Assembly (NCBI RefSeq): GCF_018403225.1
Contig: NZ_BOSG01000001.1
Location: 2,480,001 to 2,544,000, forward strand
DNA length: 64,000 nucleotides
From: Paenibacillus sp. J23TS9
GTDB taxonomy: Bacteria; Bacillota; Bacilli; Paenibacillales; Paenibacillaceae
Direction: 5' to 3'
Below are positions 23,504 to 33,656 of the stretch, one piece after another. Positions within the stretch are counted from its first letter, which is position 1, and each line of letters opens with the position of its first letter. Made by a program: the position numbers and the translations under genes. Below the pieces are notes generated by a model, which saw only the letters and a program-made list of their open reading frames with translations, was not told where the DNA came from and made no database searches.

Positions 23504-25559
23504 TCCCAGGACGGGAAAGCGTCTGTTTCAATACGCTCTTACCGCCAAAGGCATTTTCATTGCCGCCTTCATCGCCCTCGCCATCGGCGTAGGCGCAGAA
23601 CTGGCCGGACCTTTTATAGCCAAGAGCATGATCGATGATCATATGCTCGGTATCGAACGGCCTTATTTTGAATCAACATCGGCTGAGCAAGCCGCCGAAT
23701 ATAACGGGCATTACTACAAGCGGGGCGACCGCTTTGATGCTGACGAGAGCAAGGGTTCCCAGATTCAGCTCCTGCAATCCGGTCGCAGCTTTTATTTTAT
23801 CGATCAGGCTGTGGCAGAGCCTCAAGGTGAACGAACCTTTTCGGACGGCCAAATGACGATCAAGTACGGCGACAAAGTATCACAGTATCCTGCACAGAAA
23901 CTGTCAGCCACCGATCTATATTCCTTTTACAAACCGGAAATCCCGGGGATTTTAAAGCTGGTCGGTTTGTATTGTATCTTCCTGATCATCAGCATTTTCA
24001 CAGAATTCGGCAAAACCTACTGGCTTCAATCTTCGGCCAATAAGGTTATTCAAAAACTTAGAAATGATGTGTATGCGCATATGCAGCGACTGCCGGTATA
24101 TTTCTTCGACACGCTGCCTGCCGGTAAGGTCGTTTCCCGGATTACCAATGATACGGAAGCGGTCAAGGATCTTTTTGTAGCTGTTCTCGCCAATTTCAGC
24201 TCCGGGGTCATTTATATAACAGGCGTTTATATTGCCCTCTTCCTGCTGGATCTGCGGCTCGGACTGGTCTGCTTGTTTATCGTCCCGCTGTTGATTGCCT
24301 GGATCATCTTCTACCGGAAGTTCGCTACCAAATACAATACGATCATCCGGTCGCGCCTTAGTGAGATCAATGCAATTATCAATGAGTCCATTCAGGGAAT
24401 GTCTATCATCCGCGTTTTCCGCCGGCAGAAGCAGACCCGGGAAGAATTCGAAACCTTGAATGATGATTATATGAAGCATCAGAACAAAATGCTGAATCTG
24501 AACGCATTTACTACACATAATCTGGTTAATGTGCTCCGCAGTTTTTCTTTTGCGGTCATACTCGCTTACTTCGGCTTTGGTTCGCTTTCAGGCGGAACTG
24601 CGGTATCCCTTGGTGTCTTATACGCCTTTGTGGATGTTCTCGGCCGTCTGTTTCAGCCCATCACCGGTATGGTGAATCAGCTGGCAGCACTGGATTCCTC
24701 GATGGTATCCGCAGGACGCGTCTTCACGCTCATGGATGAGCCTGGTGAAGACGTAACCGATGGCACGATGCCGCGTTACAAGGGAAATGTCGAGTTCAAA
24801 AACGTATCCTTTGCTTATAAGAAGGAAAACTATGTGCTGAAAAATATCAATTTTGAAGCGAAGCAAGGACAGACGGTCGCGCTTGTAGGCCACACGGGTT
24901 CAGGCAAAAGCTCGATCATCAATCTGCTGTTCCGTTTCTATGACCCGCAAAAAGGAACCATCACTATCGACGGCCAGGATGTCACGGATCTTCCGAAGCA
25001 ATGGATCCGCCATCATATGGGTATCGTGCTGCAGGATCCTTACCTGTTCACGGGCACCATCGCCTCAAACGTAAGTCTCGGCGACGAGAAAATATCACGG
25101 GAGCAGATTGAAAAAGCACTCCGCGATGTAGGTGCACAGCGGATTCTCGCCCATCTGCCCAAAGGATTCGACGAGCCTGTGGTTGAGAAGGGAAGCACTT
25201 TGTCTGCAGGACAGCGGCAGTTGATTTCCTTCGCACGTGCCCTGGCTTACGATCCTGCAATTCTGATCCTTGATGAAGCGACAGCCAATATCGATACGGA
25301 AACAGAAAGTCTGATTCAATCCGCCCTTGAGGTGTTGAAAAAAGGCCGGACGACGTTTATCATTGCACACCGCTTATCTACCATCCGCAGTGCTGATCAG
25401 ATTCTCGTTCTGCATCGCGGCGAAATCGTCGAGCGTGGTACACATGATGAGCTCATGCAGCATGGTGGTCGCTATTATCAAATGTATCAGCTGCAATCAG
25501 GTTCCTCGGAGACAATTGATAAGGCTCAAACACAGACAATAACGCCTTCTCTTGCTTAA
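23493..25559 (+). CDS. bmrD: Heterodimeric multidrug ABC exporter subunit BmrD (YheH-like)
   Basis: 688 aa. An extracytoplasmic insert of about 100 residues lies between the first and second membrane helices (about 50-140), as in BmrD/YheH. The nucleotide-binding domain has Walker A GHTGSGKSS, the altered signature LSAGQRQ and a complete Walker B ILDEATANID with catalytic Glu. Paired with BmrC this gives one consensus and one degenerate ATP site. The ATG follows GAGGAGGAA. It overlaps the bmrC end and is followed by a strong terminator. Confidence 0.92.
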   Translation: MTPNPRTGKRLFQYALTAKGIFIAAFIALAIGVGAELAGPFIAKSMIDDHMLGIERPYFESTSAEQAAEYNGHYYKRGDRFDADESKGSQIQLLQSGRSFYFIDQAVAEPQGERTFSDGQMTIKYGDKVSQYPAQKLSATDLYSFYKPEIPGILKLVGLYCIFLIISIFTEFGKTYWLQSSANKVIQKLRNDVYAHMQRLPVYFFDTLPAGKVVSRITNDTEAVKDLFVAVLANFSSGVIYITGVYIALFLLDLRLGLVCLFIVPLLIAWIIFYRKFATKYNTIIRSRLSEINAIINESIQGMSIIRVFRRQKQTREEFETLNDDYMKHQNKMLNLNAFTTHNLVNVLRSFSFAVILAYFGFGSLSGGTAVSLGVLYAFVDVLGRLFQPITGMVNQLAALDSSMVSAGRVFTLMDEPGEDVTDGTMPRYKGNVEFKNVSFAYKKENYVLKNINFEAKQGQTVALVGHTGSGKSSIINLLFRFYDPQKGTITIDGQDVTDLPKQWIRHHMGIVLQDPYLFTGTIASNVSLGDEKISREQIEKALRDVGAQRILAHLPKGFDEPVVEKGSTLSAGQRQLISFARALAYDPAILILDEATANIDTETESLIQSALEVLKKGRTTFIIAHRLSTIRSADQILVLHRGEIVERGTHDELMQHGGRYYQMYQLQSGSSETIDKAQTQTITPSLA

Positions 25560-25597
25560 TCCCTATGATCAATAATAGATGAGAACCAGATATAATA

Positions 25598-25648
25598 AGA
25601 CCCGTAAGATAGACACTTTACAAAAGTGACTCTCTTACGGGTCTTTTC
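25598..25648. terminator. Terminator after bmrD
   Basis: AGACCCGTAAGA pairs with TCTTACGGGTCT, with an inner CACTTT/AAAGTG stem, followed by TTTTCTATTT. It lies between bmrD and the converging methyltransferase gene. Confidence 0.85.
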
Positions 25649-25702
25649 TATTTATAGAACGATGCGTTTACAAGCGGCACCTCAGGATCGAACCCTGAAA
25701 TA

Positions 25703-27262
25703 TTAATTCTCGCCGGTCAAAGCACGCAGCAGATCCAGTGCCTCCACATGATCAGGCTCCAGAACCAGCGCCTCGCGTGTATATGCTATTGCTAATTCGA
25801 GTTGATCGAGCTCATAACTGCAAATGGCGAGGCAGTAGAGAACCGTCGGAACAGGTTCATCTTCATCCGCTTCAAGGGATGCCTCCAGAAAATGCTTCGA
25901 ATCCTCATACATGTCCATTTCAAAAAGCAGAAGTCCAGCATCCAGAGCCAGATCATAGCGCTGCTCCATGATATAGTAAGCAGACCACATCTTGTGTATT
26001 CCCCGCTGAATATCGAGCATTTCTTCGTCATTTGCCTCAGGCAGTAGAGCTGAAATTTGCTTTGCGCTCTGAATAAAAAACTCCGCGTCATATCCGCCCA
26101 GCCGCCAAAATGCGAGAATTTGCTGCAGTCCCATCGTATCCAGAAGAGGATCTACCCATTCCTTCATACTGAAGAAATCATCCGGCCCGAAACGCTCGAT
26201 AAAGCTCCGGTATGCCAGCCTGGAATTCGTGTAGCTCATAGGTGCTTCCATCATAAAGAAACAGCCTACGTTTAAATTTTTATAGTGATGCGTTGTGAAT
26301 AAAGTATGTGCCCCCTTCTCTTCCAACACATGCTGTATGGCATGATAATTAGCCGTGAAAGAAAAGCTTCCATGAATGATTAACTCAGGAGGCTCTGCAA
26401 ATTTAAAGTTATCCAGACGGTGATCGCCTTTATCCGCCGTAATAAGCATAAATCCTGCCTCAGACAGCTGGTTCAGCCGTTCTAAGCAAGTCAGTCCTGC
26501 CACAGGGAACAGAATATGCGAATCCTCCAGCTCTTGCTGATATAGTGCAATCACATCACGATACGGGTATGATTCTTCTTCGTATTCGGGCGCACGGCGG
26601 TACTCATATTCTAGCTTCATTTGCTGCAGAGCTTCCGACGCTGTAAGGTTTTCCGATGTATCCGGTGTTTCGACGATAACATCGCAATCAAAAATATGGC
26701 CTTCACCAACATAAATCAGCTCTTGCGGGATACCGTCAAAAAAATAGTTTGCGATAATTAACAAGGGCTGCTTTAAATCTCCCTGTCGTATCGTTGTACC
26801 TGACACCGTCAGATTCAGCTCCGTGTCATTCACCGCATCAAAGCGCGCGAAATCCAGCATCCCCTGCTGGATATAGCTCTGCAAAGCGGGATGCTGCTCC
26901 CAGCTCTTTACATTTTTTATAGGCAAATCGGTCATCACATATCGAAATGGAGGAAGTGGAATTCCCGCATAATCACGCATCTCGCATAATTGATGCAGCA
27001 CATGAAACGCGAGGCGTCCCGCGCCTGCCCCCAGCTCCAGGATCGTAACGGGTTCAGAAATATGGCCCTTTCCGGCCCGATCTTGCAGAAATCCAAAGAT
27101 CATTTCCGCATAAGCTGTGCCAATCATCGGGTTGCTCGTAATATATTGCGGAACCTGATCATTATTCCATGCCTTTAATCCTAGATCTTCGTAATACATC
27201 CGCTGCAAATCCCAGATGGGTGCTTCACTGAAACGGAAACGCTGTTGTCTATTTTCTGTCAT
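25703..27262 (-). CDS. SAM-dependent methyltransferase (MidA-like) with C-terminal TPRs
   Basis: 519 aa. The SAM-binding motif ILELGAGAGRLAF lies near residue 73 and a MidA-like IIANYFFDGIPQELI near 170, where NDUFAF7/MidA proteins carry their conserved N-E/Y-x-x-D-A/G-x-P. The C-terminal 150 residues contain TPR-like helices (YDLALDAGLLLFEMDMYEDS, then LAIAYTREALVLEPDHVEAL). The family methylates arginine in respiratory complex I in mitochondria; the bacterial target is unknown. It is a single gene converging on bmrD. The TPR fusion suggests a protein substrate. The family assignment is good; the function is inferred. Confidence 0.8.
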   Translation of the reverse strand: MTENRQQRFRFSEAPIWDLQRMYYEDLGLKAWNNDQVPQYITSNPMIGTAYAEMIFGFLQDRAGKGHISEPVTILELGAGAGRLAFHVLHQLCEMRDYAGIPLPPFRYVMTDLPIKNVKSWEQHPALQSYIQQGMLDFARFDAVNDTELNLTVSGTTIRQGDLKQPLLIIANYFFDGIPQELIYVGEGHIFDCDVIVETPDTSENLTASEALQQMKLEYEYRRAPEYEEESYPYRDVIALYQQELEDSHILFPVAGLTCLERLNQLSEAGFMLITADKGDHRLDNFKFAEPPELIIHGSFSFTANYHAIQHVLEEKGAHTLFTTHHYKNLNVGCFFMMEAPMSYTNSRLAYRSFIERFGPDDFFSMKEWVDPLLDTMGLQQILAFWRLGGYDAEFFIQSAKQISALLPEANDEEMLDIQRGIHKMWSAYYIMEQRYDLALDAGLLLFEMDMYEDSKHFLEASLEADEDEPVPTVLYCLAICSYELDQLELAIAYTREALVLEPDHVEALDLLRALTGEN

Positions 27263-27385
27263 TCACTATAAACCTGCTCTCTTCTATCGATATCGTCAGG
27301 GATTATCGTACCACATATGCTGCCTGTACCAAAACCTGCAAATATGAAATCTTGAAAGTCTTTGTGCATTTTTACCGCATCAACA

Positions 27386-29224
27386 TTACCCGGTCCATTC
27401 CACATTCATCTCAGCAGAAGCCTGTTGCTTTGCGCGCTGAAGCGGAATCCGGATGGACACCGTGGTGCCAATGCCATGTCTGCTATGCAGCTGAACACCG
27501 TACTCCTTTCCGAAATAGAGCTTAATACGTTCATTCACGTTGCGGATTCCATATCCTCTTCCTCTGCCGGAACCCTTTGTCGTACCGGGATTATTCATAG
27601 CTGAAATCACCTGCTTCAGAATGTCTTGGCTCATTCCGTTACCGTCATCCATAATCTCAAACAAAATTGAATCGCCCGCTTCTTCTAGTCGACCGCACAC
27701 GCGGATATATATCCGATCCCCACACCAGGCATGCTGCAGCGCATTTTCCAGAAACGGCTGAAGAATCAGCTTTACGGTTACAAAATTGACGATGCTTGGA
27801 TCAATGTTGAACTCCACATCCATACGTTCTCCATATTTCACCTTCTGAATATCAATATAAGCCTGCGTCTGTTCCAGTTCTTTATGAATAGCAATAATGG
27901 TATGTCCTTCATTCAGCGATAAACGGTAAAACTTAGCCAGGTTCATAACCATCTGATGCTGCTTGTCCACCTGTCCAAACTTGGCCAGCCGGCTGATCGA
28001 AGACAAGGTATTATACAAAAAGTGCGGATTGATCTGAGCCTGAAGCGTCTCCAGCTCTGCCTCCTTTTTCTTCAGATTCGTCATATATACTTCTTCAATC
28101 AAATGTTCGGTATGTTCACCAAGCTTGTTGAGCGAAGCGGCAATCATCGTGAATTCATCGTTTCCTTTGTAATGCACCCGTTTATGAAAATCTCCCTGCT
28201 GAAATAAATTAAGCACAGAGACCACTTTGGATACTCGTTTGGAAAAGAAACGCGATACACCCAAAGCTACCAGAAGAATCACCACAAAGCTTGCCAGACA
28301 GATCACTAGCGTAAGTATATTAACTTTCCGGGTCTCATGCTGAATGATTGTATTGGGTATTAATGCGGTAAGCTTCCAATTCAGTTTAGGCAGCTGTTCG
28401 CTGAGGACTGTATACCGGGAGACATCCATTAGCTTGTAATCCGATTGTATGTCCGGCACATGTTCCCCGGAGCCATAGAGGATCCGGTTATTTTCATCCA
28501 TAATCAACAGCATGCTGCCGCTGCCAACTTTATCAATGTCCACACTCTGGAAAATTTCAGATAAATATACGCTGATTCTCATAAATCCGATCGTTTCAAG
28601 CTTCGTCGGATTTCTCGTATCCACCAACCTTCGCAGAAGCGATATTCTTCCAAATCTGCTGTCATCCTCCACCTGCTGCCATACCATGGTTTTTCCGTAG
28701 TTCTCTTCTGGAAAAGCCTTGTACCAGGATTTGTCCACGATCCGGCGCAAATGGAACAACCCCCAGTGCTTGCCTTTCGCCAAGGCATCTGACATCGAAT
28801 CATCGTTGTTGTAGATTTCCGGCAGTGTTTCATTTTTCAAAAACACACTCATCCATACTTTCCGGTTCGTTGAATCGACCGTTTGCCTGAATTTCGGAAT
28901 CAGCAGCTTGGTCGTCGTCTGGTAACTGACCCAGCCTTCCTCATATCGCATAATTTCAAGTGGCATACTCTCATCAAAATATAGAATATCCGAAAGACGC
29001 TGGGTATCCTCCAGCTTGTAGTTGATATTGTCGCGGATCTGCGTCAATGTTCCGGTCAGATTCGTATTCATTTGCTTCCCATAGAGATCAACAAGTATGG
29101 CATTGGCCATGTAACCAAAAATGAAGATCGGAACAATGATCAGAATCAGGTAGGAAATAAACAGCTTCATGCCGAAGGGCAAGAACATTGGCTTGTTGGG
29201 ATTCATCCGGTTGTACTTGTCCAT
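27386..29224 (-). CDS. Sensor histidine kinase, YesM-type
   Basis: 612 aa. One membrane helix near residue 20, a 270-residue extracytoplasmic sensor (Cache-like) domain, a second helix near 300, a HAMP linker, a His-kinase dimerisation segment with INPHFLYNTL (phospho-acceptor His), then the ATPase domain with DDGNGM and GRGYGIRNV. This is the LytS/YesM architecture typical of sugar-responsive two-component systems in Paenibacillus. It starts two bases after the response-regulator stop codon, so the pair is co-translated. The adjacent ABC importer suggests an oligosaccharide signal. Confidence 0.92.
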   Translation of the reverse strand: MDKYNRMNPNKPMFLPFGMKLFISYLILIIVPIFIFGYMANAILVDLYGKQMNTNLTGTLTQIRDNINYKLEDTQRLSDILYFDESMPLEIMRYEEGWVSYQTTTKLLIPKFRQTVDSTNRKVWMSVFLKNETLPEIYNNDDSMSDALAKGKHWGLFHLRRIVDKSWYKAFPEENYGKTMVWQQVEDDSRFGRISLLRRLVDTRNPTKLETIGFMRISVYLSEIFQSVDIDKVGSGSMLLIMDENNRILYGSGEHVPDIQSDYKLMDVSRYTVLSEQLPKLNWKLTALIPNTIIQHETRKVNILTLVICLASFVVILLVALGVSRFFSKRVSKVVSVLNLFQQGDFHKRVHYKGNDEFTMIAASLNKLGEHTEHLIEEVYMTNLKKKEAELETLQAQINPHFLYNTLSSISRLAKFGQVDKQHQMVMNLAKFYRLSLNEGHTIIAIHKELEQTQAYIDIQKVKYGERMDVEFNIDPSIVNFVTVKLILQPFLENALQHAWCGDRIYIRVCGRLEEAGDSILFEIMDDGNGMSQDILKQVISAMNNPGTTKGSGRGRGYGIRNVNERIKLYFGKEYGVQLHSRHGIGTTVSIRIPLQRAKQQASAEMNVEWTG

Positions 29225-29226
29225 AA

Positions 29227-30789
29227 CTACATTTTTCTCCTGAATTCGCCTGGTGTCATACCGAATACCTCTTTAAACTGACGGCTGAAGTACGGCATAT
29301 AACGATATCCAACCTGGTCAGCAACTTCATATATTTTAATCCGCGGATCCCTTAGCAATTCACCCGCTTTTTCCATTCGCATGGTGATAACATATTCGCT
29401 GAAATTGGTTCCTGTAACCTCCTTGAATAAGGAGCCCAGATAATTGGGAGAAAAGGACAGATAGTCGGCAACTTCTTTGAGTGTGACATTTTCGTGTATC
29501 TGCTGCTTCACATAACGAATCATTTCCTCTACGAGCTTGGCACTTTTCTTCTGTCTTTTATTCTGGATGATTTCAGCGGCACTGAACAGCCGGTATCTTA
29601 GCCATGAGCGGATATCATCTATAGTTTCATATTTCAGCATGATATCCGGTTTACTTAGTCCGTCATGCTGCAAGGCTTGGAACATATTCTCACTGATGGA
29701 TTTGAGCTGGCCTTCCAGCCTCATCCAAATATTCATGACATAGAATTGAATCTGAGCCTTGGTGCGCATCCCCGCCGCCATCATAAACAAACGGTCCACT
29801 TCGTCACTGATCTTGACCAGATCATAATGAAGTACAGCATTTAGTAGCTGTTCCAGCGGAATATCCGTGTCCACCCTTTCTTCAACGTCTTCAAAGATAA
29901 GCTTATGATGGTCAATCACTTTTCCTTTGCCGAGGATCAGCTTATAATCCAGTGCTGTCAGAGCCTCCACGTAAGACTCCCGGAGTGCAACCAAATGCTC
30001 AGCTCTGCCCCCAAGACCAACGGTCACAGAGAATGGATGGAGTTCATGAAGATGATGGATCACAGACTCCAAGTCCGGATCCTGCATTCCACTCTCAATG
30101 AGGAGAAAAATCCGTTGGTTTGATGTTCTGCACACATGATGGATTCCCTCAGCTTCAAACATAGGTAAAGCCGATTCATAAAACCTATTAAACCATTCCT
30201 GCTTCAAATGCTCCGGTAGTGGATCCAGCTTCCAGCTCAAATCATCAATTTCTATTGCGGCGGCTCGGGCCGGCCAGCTTACATTTTTCAAACCATAATG
30301 CTCCAGAAGAATGTTGGAGGTTTCATCGGTGACACCCCCTTCAAGAAGCTGAAGCAGATACTCATTTTTGGCTATGACTCTATAGGCTTGCTCAGTTTTC
30401 TCCCGTTGTCTTTCTCCGTCCAGCTCCAAAACAATTTTCTTTAAAGCATCAATCAGTTCCGAATCATCCATAGGCTTCAAAACATAGCTGTACGCGTTCA
30501 GCGAAATGGCCTGCTTCACATAGTTAAAATCCTGATAACCGCTTACAAAAATGACTTTAATGCCGCCATACAGCTCCTTCGCCTTCTTCACAAGCTCAAG
30601 CCCTGACATGCTGGGCATATGTACATCCGTTACTAACACATCTATCGCTTCTCTGTCCAAAGCGTTCATTGCTTCAAAACCGTTATTGACGGCATCAACG
30701 ACTTCCAGGCCCAGTTCCGTCCAAGGGATGAAGGTCCTCATTCCCTCCAGATCGAGGATTTCATCATCTACAATCAGTGTTTTATACAT
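29227..30789 (-). CDS. Response regulator with AraC-type DNA-binding domain, YesN-type
   Basis: About 520 aa from the ATG at 30789, which follows CAGGAGATG. The receiver domain begins MYKTLIVDDE, has the phospho-acceptor Asp in VLVTDVHMPSMSG and Lys in VLKPMDD. A long central linker of about 270 residues follows. The C-terminal AraC pair of helix-turn-helix motifs is at about 415-515 (EVADYLSFSPNYLGSLFKE and EVADQVGYRYMPYFSRQFKE). It probably activates the ABC genes upstream on the same strand. An earlier in-frame start at 30825 has no ribosome binding site. Confidence 0.92.
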   Translation of the reverse strand: MYKTLIVDDEILDLEGMRTFIPWTELGLEVVDAVNNGFEAMNALDREAIDVLVTDVHMPSMSGLELVKKAKELYGGIKVIFVSGYQDFNYVKQAISLNAYSYVLKPMDDSELIDALKKIVLELDGERQREKTEQAYRVIAKNEYLLQLLEGGVTDETSNILLEHYGLKNVSWPARAAAIEIDDLSWKLDPLPEHLKQEWFNRFYESALPMFEAEGIHHVCRTSNQRIFLLIESGMQDPDLESVIHHLHELHPFSVTVGLGGRAEHLVALRESYVEALTALDYKLILGKGKVIDHHKLIFEDVEERVDTDIPLEQLLNAVLHYDLVKISDEVDRLFMMAAGMRTKAQIQFYVMNIWMRLEGQLKSISENMFQALQHDGLSKPDIMLKYETIDDIRSWLRYRLFSAAEIIQNKRQKKSAKLVEEMIRYVKQQIHENVTLKEVADYLSFSPNYLGSLFKEVTGTNFSEYVITMRMEKAGELLRDPRIKIYEVADQVGYRYMPYFSRQFKEVFGMTPGEFRRKM

Positions 30790-30852
30790 GAAATCATCTC
30801 CTGACCGAATATTAAACTGTCTCATGCACAGTACATGGAATTCGCCTCATAA

Positions 30853-30891
30853 AGGCATGAGCCGTCCCTTAGGCCGGGACGGCTTATGCTC
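30853..30891 (-). terminator. Hairpin between the binding-protein gene and the response-regulator gene
   Basis: GCATAAGCCGTCCC and GGGACGGCTCATGC form a near-perfect 14-base-pair stem on the minus strand, followed by CTTTATG. The weak T tail suggests partial termination or mRNA-end protection of the binding-protein transcript. Confidence 0.6.
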
Positions 30892-30918
30892 GATGTACCT
30901 TAATTATACCATTTTTTG

Positions 30919-32607
30919 TTATTTATCACCGATTTTTTTCAGGTTATCCTGCCATTTCTCTGTTTTGAATGCCAGCAGTTTGTCATAACCTACAGCCATT
31001 GCATCCTTTTCTGCTTTATCCAGAATGGACAGTACTTCTTCGTCATTCTTGGCATACAAGGCTTTCGCTCTCGATTCAGAAAAGATCTCATCCACACTTT
31101 GCTGGATAATACCTTCTTCGGTATCCGGCATTGGATTCAGGTTTACAAACTGTGTTGCATTGTACTGCGTTTTCCATGTGATGGATGATTGATAACGGCT
31201 CTCCCAGTTTTGTTTTTCGGCCGGAAGCGTTTTTTCGAATTTCATTTTGGATTTATCAATATATACCGTATTACCGTTCCATTGCAGGTTGACTGTTGCG
31301 TCCATGATTTTGCTGCGTCTTTCCACATCATTAATGTACGTATCGGTAAATTTCGGATATCCTTCTTCATCGGTACCATTCCACAGAATACCTTCAGGCC
31401 CCCACATAATGACGCGGCTTCCTTCTTCTCCTGTCAGCCAATCCAGAAAAGCGAAGATTTTTTCAGGATCCTTGGCTGATTTCGTAATCAGAGCCACGTT
31501 CCAACCCAGTTGGTTGTAGCTTCCTGTCCAAATTTTATTTTTGTCGAGGCCTTCCTTATGAAACGGCCAAACCATCTCGTAGCCGGCGGTTGGATCCTTT
31601 TTCTTCAGTTCCACATCGCCTTTACTGCCATATTCTGTTGGACTTGCGCCAGCAGCGATGGCGAAACGTCCCGTATATGCTTTCTCAAGCACCTGATCTT
31701 TTGTTTGTGTCAAAGCATCCTGTGCCATAAGCTTCTCGCGGAACAACTTCGAAGCGAACTGCATCGATTCACGATAGACCGAATCCTGGAAAATCGAAGT
31801 CAGCTTGTCACCGGTTGGTACGGCTCTTTCTCTCAGATATACCGGAGAATGATCTTCACCGAAAGCACTGTACAGAATATCCAGACCCTGGCCATCCTTC
31901 GCCAGATCCGGTTCAAACGGTACAACATTCGGATACTTAGCCTTGACTGCTTTCAGATAATTGTATAAATCATCGGTAGTTTCAAGCTTCGGCGAACCGA
32001 GCTCCTTATACATTTTGCTGTTCATGAGATAGCCTGCATTCCCTGCCGGCTGGGAGGTATACCAGTTCGGGAACTGATACAGCTTGCCATCGCTCGAACG
32101 GAGCATATTTAATGTTGAATCCCCCGCCCATTTTTTTAGATTCGGATATTTGTCGAGATATTCGTCATACGAAACCAGCATACCTGCAGCACGCAGACGC
32201 TCAACATCTGTGCCGCGGTCTGTCCAGATCACATCCGGAAGCTCCTTGGAAGCAATCATTGTGTTCAGCTTTTGCGCAGCGTTGCCGCCGGAATTAACAG
32301 CCGTAATATTCACTTTCTTTTGGTCTTGAATCCATTTACTTGCTTCATCCGCACCCCAGGCTGGCATGGTGTACCAGTCATAGTGGCCGTAGAAGGTAAA
32401 ATCGAGCGGTGAGCTGCCAAGCTCAAATTTCTCGGAGCCTTCGCCTTCCTTATTTTCCTTTGTTTCTTCTACTTTCGTAGTGTTGTTGTTCGAACCCTCG
32501 GCTGTCTTGCTGTTATTGTCGCTTTTGCTTCCGCAGCCTGAAAGGACAGTTGCTGTTGCACACAAAAACACAAGTGACACAATCAGCGATCTTCTCCAAT
32601 TTTTCAT
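30919..32607 (-). CDS. Extracellular solute-binding lipoprotein of a CUT1-type sugar ABC importer
   Basis: About 562 aa from the ATG at 32607 (AAAGGGG upstream; an earlier reading at 32637 lacks a site). The lipoprotein signal reaches LSGC near residue 25 and is followed by an Asn/Ser-rich linker. The mature part looks like the LplA-type family 1 sugar-binding proteins of Paenibacillus (for example PDVIWTDRG, DWLTGEEGSR and WGPEGILWNG). It should capture an oligosaccharide and feed the two permeases encoded upstream. No ATPase gene is present at the locus. Confidence 0.9.
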   Translation of the reverse strand: MKNWRRSLIVSLVFLCATATVLSGCGSKSDNNSKTAEGSNNNTTKVEETKENKEGEGSEKFELGSSPLDFTFYGHYDWYTMPAWGADEASKWIQDQKKVNITAVNSGGNAAQKLNTMIASKELPDVIWTDRGTDVERLRAAGMLVSYDEYLDKYPNLKKWAGDSTLNMLRSSDGKLYQFPNWYTSQPAGNAGYLMNSKMYKELGSPKLETTDDLYNYLKAVKAKYPNVVPFEPDLAKDGQGLDILYSAFGEDHSPVYLRERAVPTGDKLTSIFQDSVYRESMQFASKLFREKLMAQDALTQTKDQVLEKAYTGRFAIAAGASPTEYGSKGDVELKKKDPTAGYEMVWPFHKEGLDKNKIWTGSYNQLGWNVALITKSAKDPEKIFAFLDWLTGEEGSRVIMWGPEGILWNGTDEEGYPKFTDTYINDVERRSKIMDATVNLQWNGNTVYIDKSKMKFEKTLPAEKQNWESRYQSSITWKTQYNATQFVNLNPMPDTEEGIIQQSVDEIFSESRAKALYAKNDEEVLSILDKAEKDAMAVGYDKLLAFKTEKWQDNLKKIGDK

Positions 32608-32711
32608 ACAAGATAACCCCTTTTCCCCATCATTCAATTTATATCAGGATTCTGCAAGATTCCGATTGCGATTTTGCACAATCCTGATGTTTAAAGCAAA
32701 AGCTCTAAACG

Positions 32712-33608
32712 CTACTCTTTGAGTGATCCTACCAGCACACCTTTGACAAAATACTTCTGTACAAAGGGATAGACCGCAATAATAGGCAGTGTCGCAACCA
32801 TCATGGTAGCCATCGACAATGACTTGGTAGTAACGCTCTTCATAGCCGACATCCGGCTTTGCGCAGCCGAATCCAGCTTGGACATCTGCTCGGTCATAAT
32901 GTTCGTGCTCAGAATCTGCTGCAGCATGGACTGGATAGGCAGCAGTTTTTCATTGGTGATGTAGATACTAGGGAGGAACCATTCATTCCAATGTGCAACA
33001 GCCGTAAATAAACCCAGCGTTGCAATAACCGGACCGGACAGCGGCATAATGATCCGAAAAAAAGTGGACCAGTTGCCACAGCCGTCGATTTTGGCTGATT
33101 CCTCCAGGCCGTCAGGCAGCCCGAGAAAGAAGGTCCTGAATATGATCATGTTCCACACGCTGATCAAACTCGGGATGATGAATACCCAGAAGGAGTTCAT
33201 GAGTCCGAGACCGCGCACGACCAGGAATGTAGGGATCAAACCGCCGCCAAAGTACATCGTAACAATACACATCAACATGTAATATTTACGGCCGATCAGC
33301 TCTTTTTTCGTCATCCCATAAGCGAAAATCGCTGTACACAGAACGGAAAGTATCGTTCCCACCACGGTTCTCATCACACTGATGGAAAAGGCGTTCAGAA
33401 TTCGGGTATCCCGGAAAACAACGTAATAATTCTCCAGAGACCATTTCCGCGGCCAGAAGGTAATTCCTCCAAGTGCCGTGTCCATCCCTTCATTCAGTGA
33501 AACGACAAGTCCGTTCCAGAATGGATAAAAAGTGCTGAAGCCCAGCAATATCAGAAAGACATATACAAAAATGCTGAACACTCGATCGCCAAAGCTTTTA
33601 CTATGCAT
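32712..33608 (-). CDS. Carbohydrate ABC transporter permease (LplC/YtcP-like)
   Basis: 298 aa with six predicted membrane helices. The EAA loop that contacts the ATPase is recognisable as EESAKIDGCGNWSTFFRIIMP near residue 200 (first part shown). The C-terminus VLVGSLKE is typical of the MalG-like branch. ATG follows GGGAGG. It is the second permease gene, 48 bases after the first, and is followed by the binding-protein gene. Confidence 0.92.
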   Translation of the reverse strand: MHSKSFGDRVFSIFVYVFLILLGFSTFYPFWNGLVVSLNEGMDTALGGITFWPRKWSLENYYVVFRDTRILNAFSISVMRTVVGTILSVLCTAIFAYGMTKKELIGRKYYMLMCIVTMYFGGGLIPTFLVVRGLGLMNSFWVFIIPSLISVWNMIIFRTFFLGLPDGLEESAKIDGCGNWSTFFRIIMPLSGPVIATLGLFTAVAHWNEWFLPSIYITNEKLLPIQSMLQQILSTNIMTEQMSKLDSAAQSRMSAMKSVTTKSLSMATMMVATLPIIAVYPFVQKYFVKGVLVGSLKE

Positions 33609-33656
33609 CCTATTGCAGCCTCCCTGTCATCTCCCATGTCGTCAAAATTATGGATT